Shown: one piece after another, positions 17,444 through 27,360 of the stretch
How positions within the stretch are numbered: the stretch's first letter is position 1
How the letters are laid out: each line of letters opens with the position of its first letter
DNA from: Ewingella americana ATCC 33852
GTDB lineage: Bacteria; Pseudomonadota; Gammaproteobacteria; Enterobacterales; Enterobacteriaceae
DNA length: 64,000 bases
Direction of reading: 5' to 3'
NCBI RefSeq assembly: GCF_000735345.1
Contig: NZ_JMPJ01000052.1
Coordinates: forward strand, 17,713 to 81,712
Translations under genes and position numbers: made by a program
Notes under the pieces: generated by a model
Databases searched by the model: none
What the model was told of the DNA's origin: nothing
Seen by the model: the letters and a program-made list of their open reading frames with translations, nothing else

Positions 17444-20095
17444 ATGGAACATCAGTCAGCCACCCTCCTTCGTCGCCTCAATCCTTTCTGCGCGCAGGCG
17501 CTGGAAGCCGCCGCTACGCTGTGCCAGACCCGCGCCCACGCTGAGATAACGCTTGAGCACTGGCTACTCAAATTACTGGAATTGGGCGAAGGCGACATTA
17601 CCGTGCTGGCCCGCCGCTATGAGTGGGACATGGACAGCCTGTGGCAGAGCCTGCTGGCGCACCTCGACGCCCTGCCGCGCTCGGTACATGCTCGCCCGGT
17701 GTTATCGGGCTCACTGATCGAGCTGATGCAGAGCGCATGGTTGAATGCCTCCCTGCAAGATGGCGATGATCGCATTCGCAGTATTCACCTGCTTGAAGCC
17801 CTCAACGCACATCCTCATTTGCTGCGTTGCGACGGTGCTTGGCCACTATTTAGCCTGAGCACGGCGCATATTGCTCGCCTCAAGCCGTTGCTGAACGTTC
17901 AGTCCGACGAGCGCCCTGAGCTGCAACAGCAGGCCAGCCTTGCTACCCCAGCTACGTCGCTGAATGAGCCATCCACGCAGCCCAACACTAATCCACTTAC
18001 CGGTCAGTCATTGAGTGAAGCACTACAGGCTGCGCTGGATAAATTCACGCTGGACGTAACGGCTAAAGCCAAAGCTGGACAGATTGACCCGATCTTTGGA
18101 CGTGATACCGAAATCCGCCAGATGGTCGACATCCTCTCGCGCCGCCGTAAAAACAACCCGATTCTGGTGGGCGAGCCCGGCGTCGGAAAAACGGCCTTAG
18201 TCGAAGGCCTCGCGTTACGCATCAGTGAAGGCAACGTGCCGGACAGCCTGAAAACGGTCAGTCTGCGCACCCTAGATCTCGGCCTACTTCAGGCCGGTGC
18301 CGGCGTGAAAGGCGAGTTCGAGCAGCGTTTGAAGAACGTCATCGAAGCCGTTCAGCAGTCGCCGACACCCGTGTTGCTGTTTATCGATGAAGCGCACACC
18401 ATCATCGGCGCAGGCAATCAGGCCGGAGGCGCCGACGCCGCCAACCTGCTCAAACCGGCGCTGGCCCGTGGTGAGCTGCGCACCATCGCGGCCACCACGT
18501 GGAGCGAATACAAGCAGTACTTTGAACGGGACGCTGCGCTGGAACGTCGCTTCCAGATGGTAAAAGTTGACGAGCCGGATGACGAGATGGCCTGTCTGAT
18601 GCTGCGCGGCCTAAAATCGCGCTACGCCCAGCACCACGGCGTGCATATTACGGATGACGCGGTCAAAGCTGCCGTCAGCCTGTCGCGCCGCTACATCACC
18701 GGCCGCCAATTGCCGGATAAAGCCGTGGACCTGCTTGATACCGCCTCTGCCCGCGTGCGTATGAGCCTCGATACCCTGCCAGAAGACCTGACCCGCCTGA
18801 AAGCACAAATCAGCGCGCTGGAGATGGAAGAACAGGCGCTGCTGGAAGATATTGCGCTGGGAACCCATACCCACGGTGACCGTCTGGAGAAAATGGGTCA
18901 GCAGGACGCTGAACTGGCCGCGCAACTCGCCGTATTTGAAACTCAGTATTACGCTGAAAAAGTGCTAACCCAGCAACTGCTGGACGCTCGCCAAGATATC
19001 AGCCGTCAGGAAGAGACGGTTACGCTGCATAAGCAACTGAGTCATTTGCAGGGAAACTGCCCTTTGCTAAGCCTTGACGTGGACGTACGCACCGTCGCCA
19101 CGGTCATTGCTGACTGGACCGGCGTGCCGCTGAGCAGCCTGCTAAAAGACGAACAGGCCGACCTGCTGCAGTTGGAAAACCATCTCGCCACGCGCGTGGT
19201 CGGTCAAGATGTCGCACTGGTGGATATGGCCCAGCGCCTGCGCGCCGCCAAAACAGGCCTGACATCTGAAAACGGCCCGCTCGGCGTCTTTCTGCTGGTA
19301 GGCCCAAGCGGCGTAGGTAAAACCGAGACCGCGCTGGTGTTGGCTGACACTCTATTTGGCGGTGAAAAGTCACTGATCACCATCAACATGTCCGAGTATC
19401 AGGAGGCCCACACCGTTTCCCAGCTCAAAGGGTCACCTCCGGGCTACGTGGGCTACGGCCAGGGCGGTATTTTGACCGAGGCCGTGCGCAAACGCCCGTA
19501 CAGCGTGGTGCTGCTCGACGAGGTGGAAAAGGCCCATCGCGACGTGATTAACCTGTTCTATCAGGTCTTTGATCGCGGCTTTATGCGCGACGGCGAAGGC
19601 CGCGAGATTGATTTTCGCAACAGCGTTATCTTAATGACCGCCAACCTCGGCAGTGACCACCTGATGCAACTGCTGGATGAACAGCCGCAAGCCACCCATG
19701 GCGAGTTGCACGAGCTGCTGCGCCCTATCCTGCGCGACCACTTCCAGCCTGCACTTTTGGCCCGTTTCCAAACGCTGATTTATCGCCCGCTGGATGCCCA
19801 AGCGTTAAGAAAAATCGTCGAGATGAAACTGGCTCAGGTGGCAAAACGCCTTAACAGACATTACGGCCTTGAATGCATCATCCAAGAGAGTCTTTACGAC
19901 CAGTTGGTCGCCGCCTGTCTACTGCCAGACACCGGCGCGCGCAACATCGACAGCTTGCTCAACCAACAAATTCTGCCAGTGCTGAGTCAACAGCTTCTCA
20001 GCCGGATGAGCGATCAACAGCGCACAACCTTGCTGACGCTGGGCTGGGATAATGATGAAGGGATTTTGTTGGAGTTTGAAGGGGAACAGAGATGA
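17444..20095 (+). CDS. clpV: ClpV/TssH, T6SS sheath-recycling AAA+ ATPase
   Basis: This 883-residue ClpB-like ATPase has an N-terminal ClpN domain (to about residue 150). The first AAA+ module has Walker A GEPGVGKT at 243-250 and Walker B LLFIDEAHT, followed by a coiled middle region. The second module has Walker A GPSGVGKT at 620-627, VVLLDEVEKA and SPPGYVGYGQGG. The family unfolds contracted TssBC sheaths for reuse. The start follows CACAAGGAA. The stop overlaps the vgrG start by four bases. Confidence 0.96.
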   Translation: MEHQSATLLRRLNPFCAQALEAAATLCQTRAHAEITLEHWLLKLLELGEGDITVLARRYEWDMDSLWQSLLAHLDALPRSVHARPVLSGSLIELMQSAWLNASLQDGDDRIRSIHLLEALNAHPHLLRCDGAWPLFSLSTAHIARLKPLLNVQSDERPELQQQASLATPATSLNEPSTQPNTNPLTGQSLSEALQAALDKFTLDVTAKAKAGQIDPIFGRDTEIRQMVDILSRRRKNNPILVGEPGVGKTALVEGLALRISEGNVPDSLKTVSLRTLDLGLLQAGAGVKGEFEQRLKNVIEAVQQSPTPVLLFIDEAHTIIGAGNQAGGADAANLLKPALARGELRTIAATTWSEYKQYFERDAALERRFQMVKVDEPDDEMACLMLRGLKSRYAQHHGVHITDDAVKAAVSLSRRYITGRQLPDKAVDLLDTASARVRMSLDTLPEDLTRLKAQISALEMEEQALLEDIALGTHTHGDRLEKMGQQDAELAAQLAVFETQYYAEKVLTQQLLDARQDISRQEETVTLHKQLSHLQGNCPLLSLDVDVRTVATVIADWTGVPLSSLLKDEQADLLQLENHLATRVVGQDVALVDMAQRLRAAKTGLTSENGPLGVFLLVGPSGVGKTETALVLADTLFGGEKSLITINMSEYQEAHTVSQLKGSPPGYVGYGQGGILTEAVRKRPYSVVLLDEVEKAHRDVINLFYQVFDRGFMRDGEGREIDFRNSVILMTANLGSDHLMQLLDEQPQATHGELHELLRPILRDHFQPALLARFQTLIYRPLDAQALRKIVEMKLAQVAKRLNRHYGLECIIQESLYDQLVAACLLPDTGARNIDSLLNQQILPVLSQQLLSRMSDQQRTTLLTLGWDNDEGILLEFEGEQR

Positions 20096-22434
20096 GTACT
20101 GCGTCTAAGTCATTCTTTTTCGACCACAGCCACCACAAGCTCGCCGTGCGCGACTGCGACACGCCGATTGACGTGGAAGGTTTTGTCGGCAACGAGAGCC
20201 TGAGCCTGCCGTTCAGCTATGACATCACTTTTGCCAGCAGCGACCGGAACATTGACCCAACCACCCTGCTGCTGAAGGACGCCTCGCTGACCCTGCAAGC
20301 GCCAGTGGAGGAAGCCTTTGGCGTACCCTTGCCGCTGCGGGTAATTCAGGGCGTGGTCACCGGCTTTAAGCGTCTCTCCAGCTCGCGCGACGAGAGCCGC
20401 TATGCCCTCTGCCTGCAGCCGAGGCTGGCCCTGCTGTCACGCAGCCACCAGAACCGCATTTATCAGGATATCTCCGTGCCCGGCATCGTCGAGAAAATCC
20501 TGCGCGAGCGCCACGCCATGCGCGGGCAGGACTTCGTCTTCACGCTGGTAAAAGAGTATCCGCGCCGCGAACAGGTGATGCAGTATGGCGAAGACGACCT
20601 GACCTTTATCTCCCGCCTGCTGGCCGAGGTGGGTATCTGGTTCCGCTTCACCGCCGACCCCAAGCTCAACATCGACGTGGTGGAGTTTTATGACGACCAG
20701 CGCCACTACGCGACCGGCCCGACCCTGCACGCCGTGCCGCCGTCCGGCATGCACGACGTCGGCGTTGAGTCGGCGTGGGACTTAGCCAGCGCCTATCAGG
20801 TGGTGGAAAAATCCGTCAGCACCGGGGATTACAACTACCGCACCGCCAACGCTGACCTGACCTCATCGGCGGACGTCACCCGCGGCGATAACACCACCTA
20901 CGGCGAGGCTTACCACTACGCCGACAATTATCTGGCGGCGGGCAGTGAAGGCCGTGACCCCGAGCCGGAGAGCGGCGCGTTCTACGCCCGCCTGCGCCAC
21001 GAGCGCTACCTTAACCAGCAGGCGCGGTTCTCCGGCGTCGCCAACGCCGCTGCCCTGACGCCGGGTCAGGAGCTAAAGGTCATCGGTAATAATATCCCGA
21101 CCCCGTTCGCCAAAGGCGTGATAGTGACTAACACCCGCAGCAGCGCCGCGCGGGATAAAAATTTTCAGGTGGCGTTTGAGGCCATTCCTTACTCGGAAGA
21201 TTACTGCTTCCGCCCGACGCCGGTTAGCAAGCCGGTGATGGCCGGCACCCTGCCCGCCCGCGTCACCAGCACCACGACCAACGACACCTACGGGCATATC
21301 GACAAGGACGGGCGGTATCGCGTCAACATGCTGTTCGACCGCGACGGCTGGGAGCAAGGTTACGAGAGCCTGTGGGTCCGCCAGGCGCGGCCTTACGCCG
21401 GTGACACCTACGGCATGCACCTGCCGCTGTTGGCGGGCACCGAGGTGGCTATCGCCTTTGAACATGGCAACCCCGACCGCCCCTATATCGCGCACGTGCT
21501 GCACGACTCGGCGCACGGCGACCACGTCACCATTCGCAACTACCGCCGCAACGTGCTGCGCACGCCGTCCAATAACAAGCTGCGCCTCGACGACGAGCGC
21601 GGCAAGGAGCACATCAAGCTCAGCACCGAGTACGGCGGCAAAAGCCAGCTCAACCTCGGCCATCTGGTCGACGCCGACAAGCAGCCGCGCGGCGAAGGCT
21701 TTGAGCTGCGCACCGACAGCTTCGGCGCCATCAGAGCCGAGAAAGGCATCTTCATCAGCGCCGACGGGCAGGCAAAGGCGCAGGGGAAGGTACTGGAGAT
21801 GCAGCCAGCGATGGATTTGCTGAACAGTGCGCACGAGCAGATGAACTCAATTTCGTCTGATGCTCAGGCCTCAACGGCCAACCCTTCTGACCTGCAGGCT
21901 CAAATCAACCTCTTGCAGCAAAACCTTAAAGAGTTAAAACAAGCCGTTCTTTTGCTAAGTGCGCCAAAAGGCATTGCCCTGAGCAGCGGCGAGCACCTGC
22001 AAATCAGCGCAAGCGATAATCTGATTGCCACTGCGGGTAAGAATGCCGACGTCAGCGCCGCCAAGAACTTCTTTCTCGGCGTAGGCAACACTCTGAGTAT
22101 CTTTGTCAGAAAACTGGGAATGAAATTAATTGCCAATCAGGGACCTATTACCGTTCAGGCGCAGAATGACCTAATCGAACTGCTGGCCCGTAAGGCAATC
22201 ACTATCACCAGCACCGAGGATGAAATTAAGATCACGGCGAAGAAAAGGATAACGCTGAATGCTGGCGGGAGTTATATCCGCATTGATGAAAATAGTATCG
22301 AGTCAGGAACGGCTGGGGAGTATTTGACTAAGGCTGGGCATTATGGGCGGTTGGAGAAGGCAAATATCCCAGAAGATTTCCCGAGTGTTGCTCCGGAAAC
22401 TACAGAACCTGCCAGTCATTTCACTTTTTCCTGA
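20092..22434 (+). CDS. vgrG: VgrG/TssI, T6SS spike protein with DUF2345-type extension
   Basis: This 780-residue trimeric spike has a gp27-like hub (about residues 1-360), a gp5 OB-fold (about 390-470; GRYRVNMLFDRDGWEQG, HLPLLAGTEVAIAFEHGNPD), a needle, and a DUF2345-like beta-helix (about 520-740; KGIALSSGEHLQISASDN, DEIKITAKKRITLNAGG). GC falls near the C-terminal third, where cargo-specific VgrG tails normally vary. The effector gene follows 14 bp later, so the tail probably carries that effector. Confidence 0.96.
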   Translation: MSTASKSFFFDHSHHKLAVRDCDTPIDVEGFVGNESLSLPFSYDITFASSDRNIDPTTLLLKDASLTLQAPVEEAFGVPLPLRVIQGVVTGFKRLSSSRDESRYALCLQPRLALLSRSHQNRIYQDISVPGIVEKILRERHAMRGQDFVFTLVKEYPRREQVMQYGEDDLTFISRLLAEVGIWFRFTADPKLNIDVVEFYDDQRHYATGPTLHAVPPSGMHDVGVESAWDLASAYQVVEKSVSTGDYNYRTANADLTSSADVTRGDNTTYGEAYHYADNYLAAGSEGRDPEPESGAFYARLRHERYLNQQARFSGVANAAALTPGQELKVIGNNIPTPFAKGVIVTNTRSSAARDKNFQVAFEAIPYSEDYCFRPTPVSKPVMAGTLPARVTSTTTNDTYGHIDKDGRYRVNMLFDRDGWEQGYESLWVRQARPYAGDTYGMHLPLLAGTEVAIAFEHGNPDRPYIAHVLHDSAHGDHVTIRNYRRNVLRTPSNNKLRLDDERGKEHIKLSTEYGGKSQLNLGHLVDADKQPRGEGFELRTDSFGAIRAEKGIFISADGQAKAQGKVLEMQPAMDLLNSAHEQMNSISSDAQASTANPSDLQAQINLLQQNLKELKQAVLLLSAPKGIALSSGEHLQISASDNLIATAGKNADVSAAKNFFLGVGNTLSIFVRKLGMKLIANQGPITVQAQNDLIELLARKAITITSTEDEIKITAKKRITLNAGGSYIRIDENSIESGTAGEYLTKAGHYGRLEKANIPEDFPSVAPETTEPASHFTFS

Positions 22435-22448
22435 CAAGGAGTCACAAC

Positions 22449-24698
22449 ATGATTATCAGTCCTCCATTTCTGAGAAATAGAGATGCAAGCCAGTCTGATG
22501 CTGGCTGGGTTGATGCGATGATGCCTGTTAGTTCCAGTAGAGGGTATCCTCTTAATGCATCGGATTCATGGCATGGTGGGATCCATATTTCACACACTGA
22601 CTCAGGCGCAGTGCCGAATAAAGTTAGGGCTATAGCTGACGGTACTGTCGAGTCTTTTCGTATCCCTTCAAAGCCTTGGAAAAGAGATCAATTCCCGCTG
22701 AAATACTCGCCTATCAGAGGAACGGATGATGGCTATGTTTTATTAAAACATGAGACTGAAATAGGTTCAGGTGAAGACGGAAAAATTGTTTTTTACTCTT
22801 TATATATGCACTTGAAGCATCTGGAAGCAGAGATTCACACGGGCTCTAAAATCTATCGTAAAGCCCCTATTGGCTCATCTGGAATGACTGATGGGAAAAA
22901 TGAATTTCATTTTCAGATTTTCTGCGATGACGCCAACATAAGTAAATTGGTTGGTAGAGCTACCGGCAAGTTGAATATTAATGAAAATGGAAGAACGGAT
23001 GCTATCTATGGCGATATTCATTTTTATTTGCCAGCAGGCACTAAATTTTATGAGGCTCGCCCCTCGGCTAATACCGATATCACAACAAACTTGAATGAAA
23101 TCCATACTAGCGAAGTGCCGCTGTATGCAAGCATGAGCTTCAGTAAAGGAGCATGCACGATGATTACGCGGCAGGCATGCGCCAATGCAGAAGATGCTTT
23201 TGAGATAGTTGGCTCTCCTTTGGTCAATGCCGATGGCAAGGACTATGAGTATAACCTCTATAAAACAGCTACTTCACGCTATCCGCAAAGTCCGAGTGCC
23301 GGCTATGAACTTCTACGTTTTGGGCGGATTATTAACACCGAGCATGAAACCTTGGTTCCGGCTACAGCCCCCCTCTGGATGACAGTAAATTACCCTGGTG
23401 GACAAGGTGTGGTGAACCTTGCAGTGGCAGCTGTTAAAAAGTTCAGCGATGCGGATTTCCCCCACTGGGCAGGTTGGCAACTGGTTAATGATGATAAAGA
23501 CACGCATAGCCAGTGCAATTCAGCAGCGATAAGGAAGCTTCGGGAGGAAAACAGGTATGCAGCACAAAGCCGCAAACTTATCTGCTGTATGCCGTTTGAG
23601 TGGGAAAAAAGCACTATTGATGCCCGGTATAAATGGCTAATGACTGGTCTGCCATGGGAGCAATGTACACCAGAAAAAACGGCAATATGGCGGATACCGG
23701 TAACAAATGAATCGAAGGATCGTGTTCTGATGAATGAAAAGGACTATGACAGATTCAAACAACACGCAGAGGCTCTATGTTTTGATTCAGGTGCCTTGGG
23801 TTCAGGGAAAGTCTGGCATTTTGATCCACGTGGGTTTATTGAGCATTTTAGGAAGTGCGGGTGGCTTGATTGTAAAATAATTAAAGAGGTCATGGCGGCA
23901 AATACGAATAAAAAAAACAAAAATGCGCTTACCACCATCCAAGATATTACATTGCAATATTATGTAGACATAAACAAATTAATGAATAAGTATAATTTAT
24001 CAGGTGCTAATAGGATCTGTCATTTTTTAGGCCAAGGTGCAGTAGAGTCAGGCTATTTATTGTCGATGCAAGAGGCCAGTCAGCAACAAAATGTAGTTAA
24101 TGGCGTTCAAAAAGGCGGTAATATTGTTGAAATTTCAACTTACAATGAAACAACTGAATTAGGTCATTGGTATGGATTACTCGATACTGAAAAAGACAAA
24201 TACTTCTATGAAAAAAAATATAACTCTCGCGGAGGTTATATTACAGGCTCCTATAGTTGGATTAATGGAAATTGTGGCGATGTGGATGCACAAAAATTTA
24301 GAGGTCGAGGTTTTAAAATGTTAACAGGTCTTGATACATATGCAAGCTATTGGGTATATCGCGGGTGGTTATCCGTAAAAGATTTCGACAAATATTGGTG
24401 GGATGACCCAGCATATAAGAATAAAAAATCCGCGGCCATGAAGAAAAGACCTCCCAAAATTGATTCGCCTCAAAGGGTAACGGAAAACACATACAACTGC
24501 ATTGACACTGGCGCTTTCTTCATTGCGTGTTTTAAATCTAAAGTACTCAAAATTATGGATGAGGACAGCTCAGAGGTTTCAGACGACAACAACATCATAG
24601 AGAGGGTGACAAAAAGAATAAACGGTGGTGACAAGGGAATTGCTGAAAGGAAAATAGCCACTAAAAAAGCTAAAGAGGTAATTGATGATCAAATTTAA
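22449..24698 (+). CDS. VgrG-linked T6SS cell-wall hydrolase effector: M23-like plus GH19/lysozyme-like domains
   Basis: This 749-residue protein has no signal peptide, as expected for T6SS cargo. Residues about 30-165 look like an M23 (lysostaphin-fold) domain, but the motifs are altered: SWHGGIHISH has His46 where HxxxD has Asp, and NEFHFQIF has Glu152 where HxH has the first His. Residues about 500-740 resemble a GH19/lysozyme fold, with ICHFLGQGAVESGYL (Glu533 as likely acid) and RGRGFKMLTGLDTYASYW. The middle region (170-480) has no recognised fold. The target is inferred to be peptidoglycan. GC is much lower than in vgrG. Its last 14 bases overlap an exported protein gene, the likely immunity factor. 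Confidence 0.75.
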   Translation: MIISPPFLRNRDASQSDAGWVDAMMPVSSSRGYPLNASDSWHGGIHISHTDSGAVPNKVRAIADGTVESFRIPSKPWKRDQFPLKYSPIRGTDDGYVLLKHETEIGSGEDGKIVFYSLYMHLKHLEAEIHTGSKIYRKAPIGSSGMTDGKNEFHFQIFCDDANISKLVGRATGKLNINENGRTDAIYGDIHFYLPAGTKFYEARPSANTDITTNLNEIHTSEVPLYASMSFSKGACTMITRQACANAEDAFEIVGSPLVNADGKDYEYNLYKTATSRYPQSPSAGYELLRFGRIINTEHETLVPATAPLWMTVNYPGGQGVVNLAVAAVKKFSDADFPHWAGWQLVNDDKDTHSQCNSAAIRKLREENRYAAQSRKLICCMPFEWEKSTIDARYKWLMTGLPWEQCTPEKTAIWRIPVTNESKDRVLMNEKDYDRFKQHAEALCFDSGALGSGKVWHFDPRGFIEHFRKCGWLDCKIIKEVMAANTNKKNKNALTTIQDITLQYYVDINKLMNKYNLSGANRICHFLGQGAVESGYLLSMQEASQQQNVVNGVQKGGNIVEISTYNETTELGHWYGLLDTEKDKYFYEKKYNSRGGYITGSYSWINGNCGDVDAQKFRGRGFKMLTGLDTYASYWVYRGWLSVKDFDKYWWDDPAYKNKKSAAMKKRPPKIDSPQRVTENTYNCIDTGAFFIACFKSKVLKIMDEDSSEVSDDNNIIERVTKRINGGDKGIAERKIATKKAKEVIDDQI

Positions 24699-25446
24699 AA
24701 TAAAATTCTTCTTGTGGATAGTGCTTGTTGCTATAACTACAAATTGTTGGGGGGCATATTATAACTCCGTAGAATTTGATGATATCATTGTGAGGTTGGA
24801 TAAGGATAAAGTCGGCTACATTACGGTTCATAATAAAACATCAGGTATAGATCATTCCTGTGAAATCTCTAATTGGGATAATTCAATGCTAAATGGTGCT
24901 GGGGAAATATCATTAACAAGTGATCATGTGGGAGTACTTATAGCGTCCGGTAATAAATATCTTGAAGCTGAAGACGTGAAGAATTGTAACGGAAATGCTA
25001 TTAGTGTTTATTCCATTCCGTATTTTGATCAAGAAATATCCACCATTATAGACATGAACTTTGAAAAGAAGTTGGTTCTAGCGTTGGTGGTAGTTGATGC
25101 TCACTTCAGAGCATACCAAGCGATAGTTTCTAATTTTAATGGAAGAAAAAATATTTTTTCAGGTAAGGGATTTTGGAGTGACTCCGTAAAAAATACTGAT
25201 GACACATTTTCCCCAGGCAACACTCTATATTTAGGAAAAATATCGCCAAATGGCAGATTTGTTGCGCCTAACGATTTAGATTGTTCTATTGATTCATTCC
25301 CTGGAGTATGGGATATAGCAAAAGGAAAGAAAGTGTTTTTCCCTTCGGATAAAGATGCATCAGTGATTGATAGTAAATGCCAGGAACTGTTTTCTGGGAA
25401 ACAATCCCTAAATGAATTAGGTGGCAAACTTGCCACCATAAAATAA
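24685..25446 (+). CDS. Probable cognate immunity protein of the M23/GH19 effector (exported)
   Basis: This 253-residue protein has a Sec signal (about residues 1-24, ending NCWGA) and four Cys in the mature part, so it is expected in the periplasm. I do not recognise its family. The start overlaps the effector by 14 bases and follows an AGAGG site, the classic toxin-immunity arrangement. ATG 24685 is used; a TTG one codon earlier is also in frame. A decayed copy of its signal-peptide region is found at 27361-27446. Role inferred from position and export. Confidence 0.65.
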   Translation: MIKFKIKFFLWIVLVAITTNCWGAYYNSVEFDDIIVRLDKDKVGYITVHNKTSGIDHSCEISNWDNSMLNGAGEISLTSDHVGVLIASGNKYLEAEDVKNCNGNAISVYSIPYFDQEISTIIDMNFEKKLVLALVVVDAHFRAYQAIVSNFNGRKNIFSGKGFWSDSVKNTDDTFSPGNTLYLGKISPNGRFVAPNDLDCSIDSFPGVWDIAKGKKVFFPSDKDASVIDSKCQELFSGKQSLNELGGKLATIK

Positions 25447-25651
25447 CATTTAATTTATTAAAACTTCCTTAAAATATTTATATTGCATTAAGTGCATCCT
25501 CAACGATTCTTGCTTAATAAAAATAAAACCCAGAATACTCTCACAATAACTTAATATATTTTAGCAACGTAATAAGTAATGGCATCAGCAATCTTTTAAA
25601 AACAGGTATCAATCAACTCAGAATGTATATTCTATTGTTGGAGATGAATAA

Positions 25652-26134
25652 GTGAAAAAAATCATAATATTTTTTCTGTTTTCCTTTACAACTCCTTGCT
25701 TTAGCGAAGAGCATACCAAATCAGCATCTCTAGACGAGGCCACAATAAATATCCCTGAGAAATGGAATGTCAAAAAAAACAACAACTGTTTAATCATTAA
25801 GGCGGAACATGTATATGCATCCGATTACCTTAAACTATGCAGAAATTTATCTAATGAAGAAAGTGATTACTTTACAATGAATGATGACGGAAAATGGGAG
25901 GCGGTAACTGACGGCATTCCAGTTTTAGCAAATATAAACACCAACTCAAAATTTACTGGAATGAGTGCTGTAGTTTCATGTAAGTATAAAGATGATGCTG
26001 GATACCATTCTGAGCAGTGTTTTCAGGCGGAAATAAAATTACCACAAAAGGTAAATTTCATATTTACTGGTAGAGGCAACCCATCTTTATTTAGCGATTA
26101 CAATAAAGTATATCTATCATTCATAATAAAATAA
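25652..26134 (+). CDS. Small exported protein of unknown function, possible orphan immunity protein
   Basis: This 160-residue protein starts with GTG (GGAG upstream) and has a signal peptide MKKIIIFFLFSFTTPCFS. The mature part (SLDEATINIPEKWNVKK, then four Cys) is not a family I recognise. AT-rich like its neighbours and downstream of the effector/immunity pair, it could be an extra immunity gene. No direct evidence of function. Confidence 0.55.
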   Translation: MKKIIIFFLFSFTTPCFSEEHTKSASLDEATINIPEKWNVKKNNNCLIIKAEHVYASDYLKLCRNLSNEESDYFTMNDDGKWEAVTDGIPVLANINTNSKFTGMSAVVSCKYKDDAGYHSEQCFQAEIKLPQKVNFIFTGRGNPSLFSDYNKVYLSFIIK

Positions 26135-26181
26135 CACCCAATTTATCACCTGTAAATATTCACATTCCGCGTGGTAATTAG

Positions 26182-26661
26182 ATGATATATTCAAAAATTA
26201 TTATATTTATTTCTTCCCTTGTGTCTTTTTACGCTTTCTCATCAAATACAATAGAATTCAACATATCTAACAAATACAATGCGGAGATCACAACAGTAGG
26301 GCAAGAAGGAGACTATGAAGTAAAATATAAAATCTTCGAAAAAACCAGATTAATACAAGAAAATATCATTCATATCGACTCAGAAAGAAAAATAAAAATG
26401 TTGATTGATGATTTTAATTTTGACGGAAAGAAAGATTTTTCTATCTGGCACATGGACGAAGGGATGGGGACATACAAAATATTTAAAATCTTTGTTTTTA
26501 CAGATAAAAATCATGACTTTAATGAGATACACTCACCTTGTGGTGATGATTATATTGATGTCAGAGTTGACAACCAAAAAAAAGAATTAATTAGCTCATA
26601 TTTCGACGACAACCGAATTAAAAAATGCATCACTGTAAAAAGAAATATAATGATTAAATAA
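26182..26661 (+). CDS. Small exported protein with a calcium-loop-like motif, possible XAC2610-like lysozyme immunity protein
   Basis: This 159-residue protein has an N-terminal signal (about residues 1-20) and a DFNFDGKKD motif (Asp77, Asn79, Asp81, Asp85) of the DxNxDG calcium-binding type. The pattern recalls FG-GAP/XAC2610-type proteins; XAC2610 of Xanthomonas is an immunity protein against a GH19-domain effector. Two Cys lie near the C-terminus. The resemblance is by motif only and needs a profile search. It is in the same island as the GH19-like effector. Confidence 0.5.
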   Translation: MIYSKIIIFISSLVSFYAFSSNTIEFNISNKYNAEITTVGQEGDYEVKYKIFEKTRLIQENIIHIDSERKIKMLIDDFNFDGKKDFSIWHMDEGMGTYKIFKIFVFTDKNHDFNEIHSPCGDDYIDVRVDNQKKELISSYFDDNRIKKCITVKRNIMIK

Positions 26662-26699
26662 TTACGCATATGCGTCACTCTTGTAAATTGCATATCTGA

Positions 26700-26879
26700 C
26701 TGTTCTATCTACCCAGTCGTATTAATGATATTAATTACCGGGAATTAAACGGCTTTGATACTCGTTGTAGTGTCTATGGAAATGCTATTTCAGTTCTCAC
26801 GGAAATGAAATTCCCGAATGATAATCGTGACTTCGTGCTTGAATTCCCTGAATCAAATCAACTTAGGAGAGAGAAGTGA
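26700..26879 (+). pseudogene. Possible coding remnant without a start
   Basis: An open frame of about 59 codons without any ATG/GTG/TTG start in a good context runs into the start of the next gene. Its translation (with NDINYRELNGFDTRCSVYGN and MKFPNDNRDFVLEF) looks protein-like. It may be the tail of a lost small exported protein, but could be chance. Confidence 0.35.
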
Positions 26880-27298
26880 ATAAGTTAATATATTTTCCAA
26901 TCATTTTTAGTGGGATGCTTACCATTAATGTTTATGCACAGGAAATGGTATTTGAATGTCTGACTTCAAACAATAAAGCCGTATCACTATATCAAGATGG
27001 AGATGATATTACTTACAAATTCGGCAAAACGAATTCAAAACCAGACATTATGATTAAGAGAAAATTGCAAAAATTAAATATAAAACAAGAAACACCAGTA
27101 GGGTCTGGACTAGATAGTTCTATTGAGTTTAAAAATGGAACCTATAGCTATACGATTAATGAAAGTTTAAACAGAGTAAGTGAAGATCACGAATCAACAG
27201 CATGGCTAGATGTGAAAAAAAATGGAAAAATTATAAATTCAATTGATTGCAATGTGAATAAAGTATCTCTAACTGATATAAATATTAGTCACAAATAA
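26876..27298 (+). CDS. Small exported protein, unknown, possible orphan immunity protein
   Basis: This 140-residue protein starts at GTG after a strong AGGAGAGAG site and has a signal peptide ending VYAQ. The mature part has two Cys (FECLTSNNK and NSIDCNVN) that probably form a disulphide and a beta-rich pattern (DGDDITYKFGK). Small lysozyme-inhibitor-like folds look similar, but I cannot assign one. Context in the immunity island is the only functional hint. Confidence 0.55.
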   Translation: MNKLIYFPIIFSGMLTINVYAQEMVFECLTSNNKAVSLYQDGDDITYKFGKTNSKPDIMIKRKLQKLNIKQETPVGSGLDSSIEFKNGTYSYTINESLNRVSEDHESTAWLDVKKNGKIINSIDCNVNKVSLTDINISHK

Positions 27299-27360
27299 TG
27301 TATATTTAAATAAAAGTGACTAAATATAAAACCAATTATTTCTTGTAGGTACTACCTACT

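Noticed and set aside
21073-21834. Minus-strand open frame of 253 codons inside vgrG
   Set aside because: It is antisense to well-conserved VgrG hub/OB-fold sequence in GC-rich DNA and has no family features.
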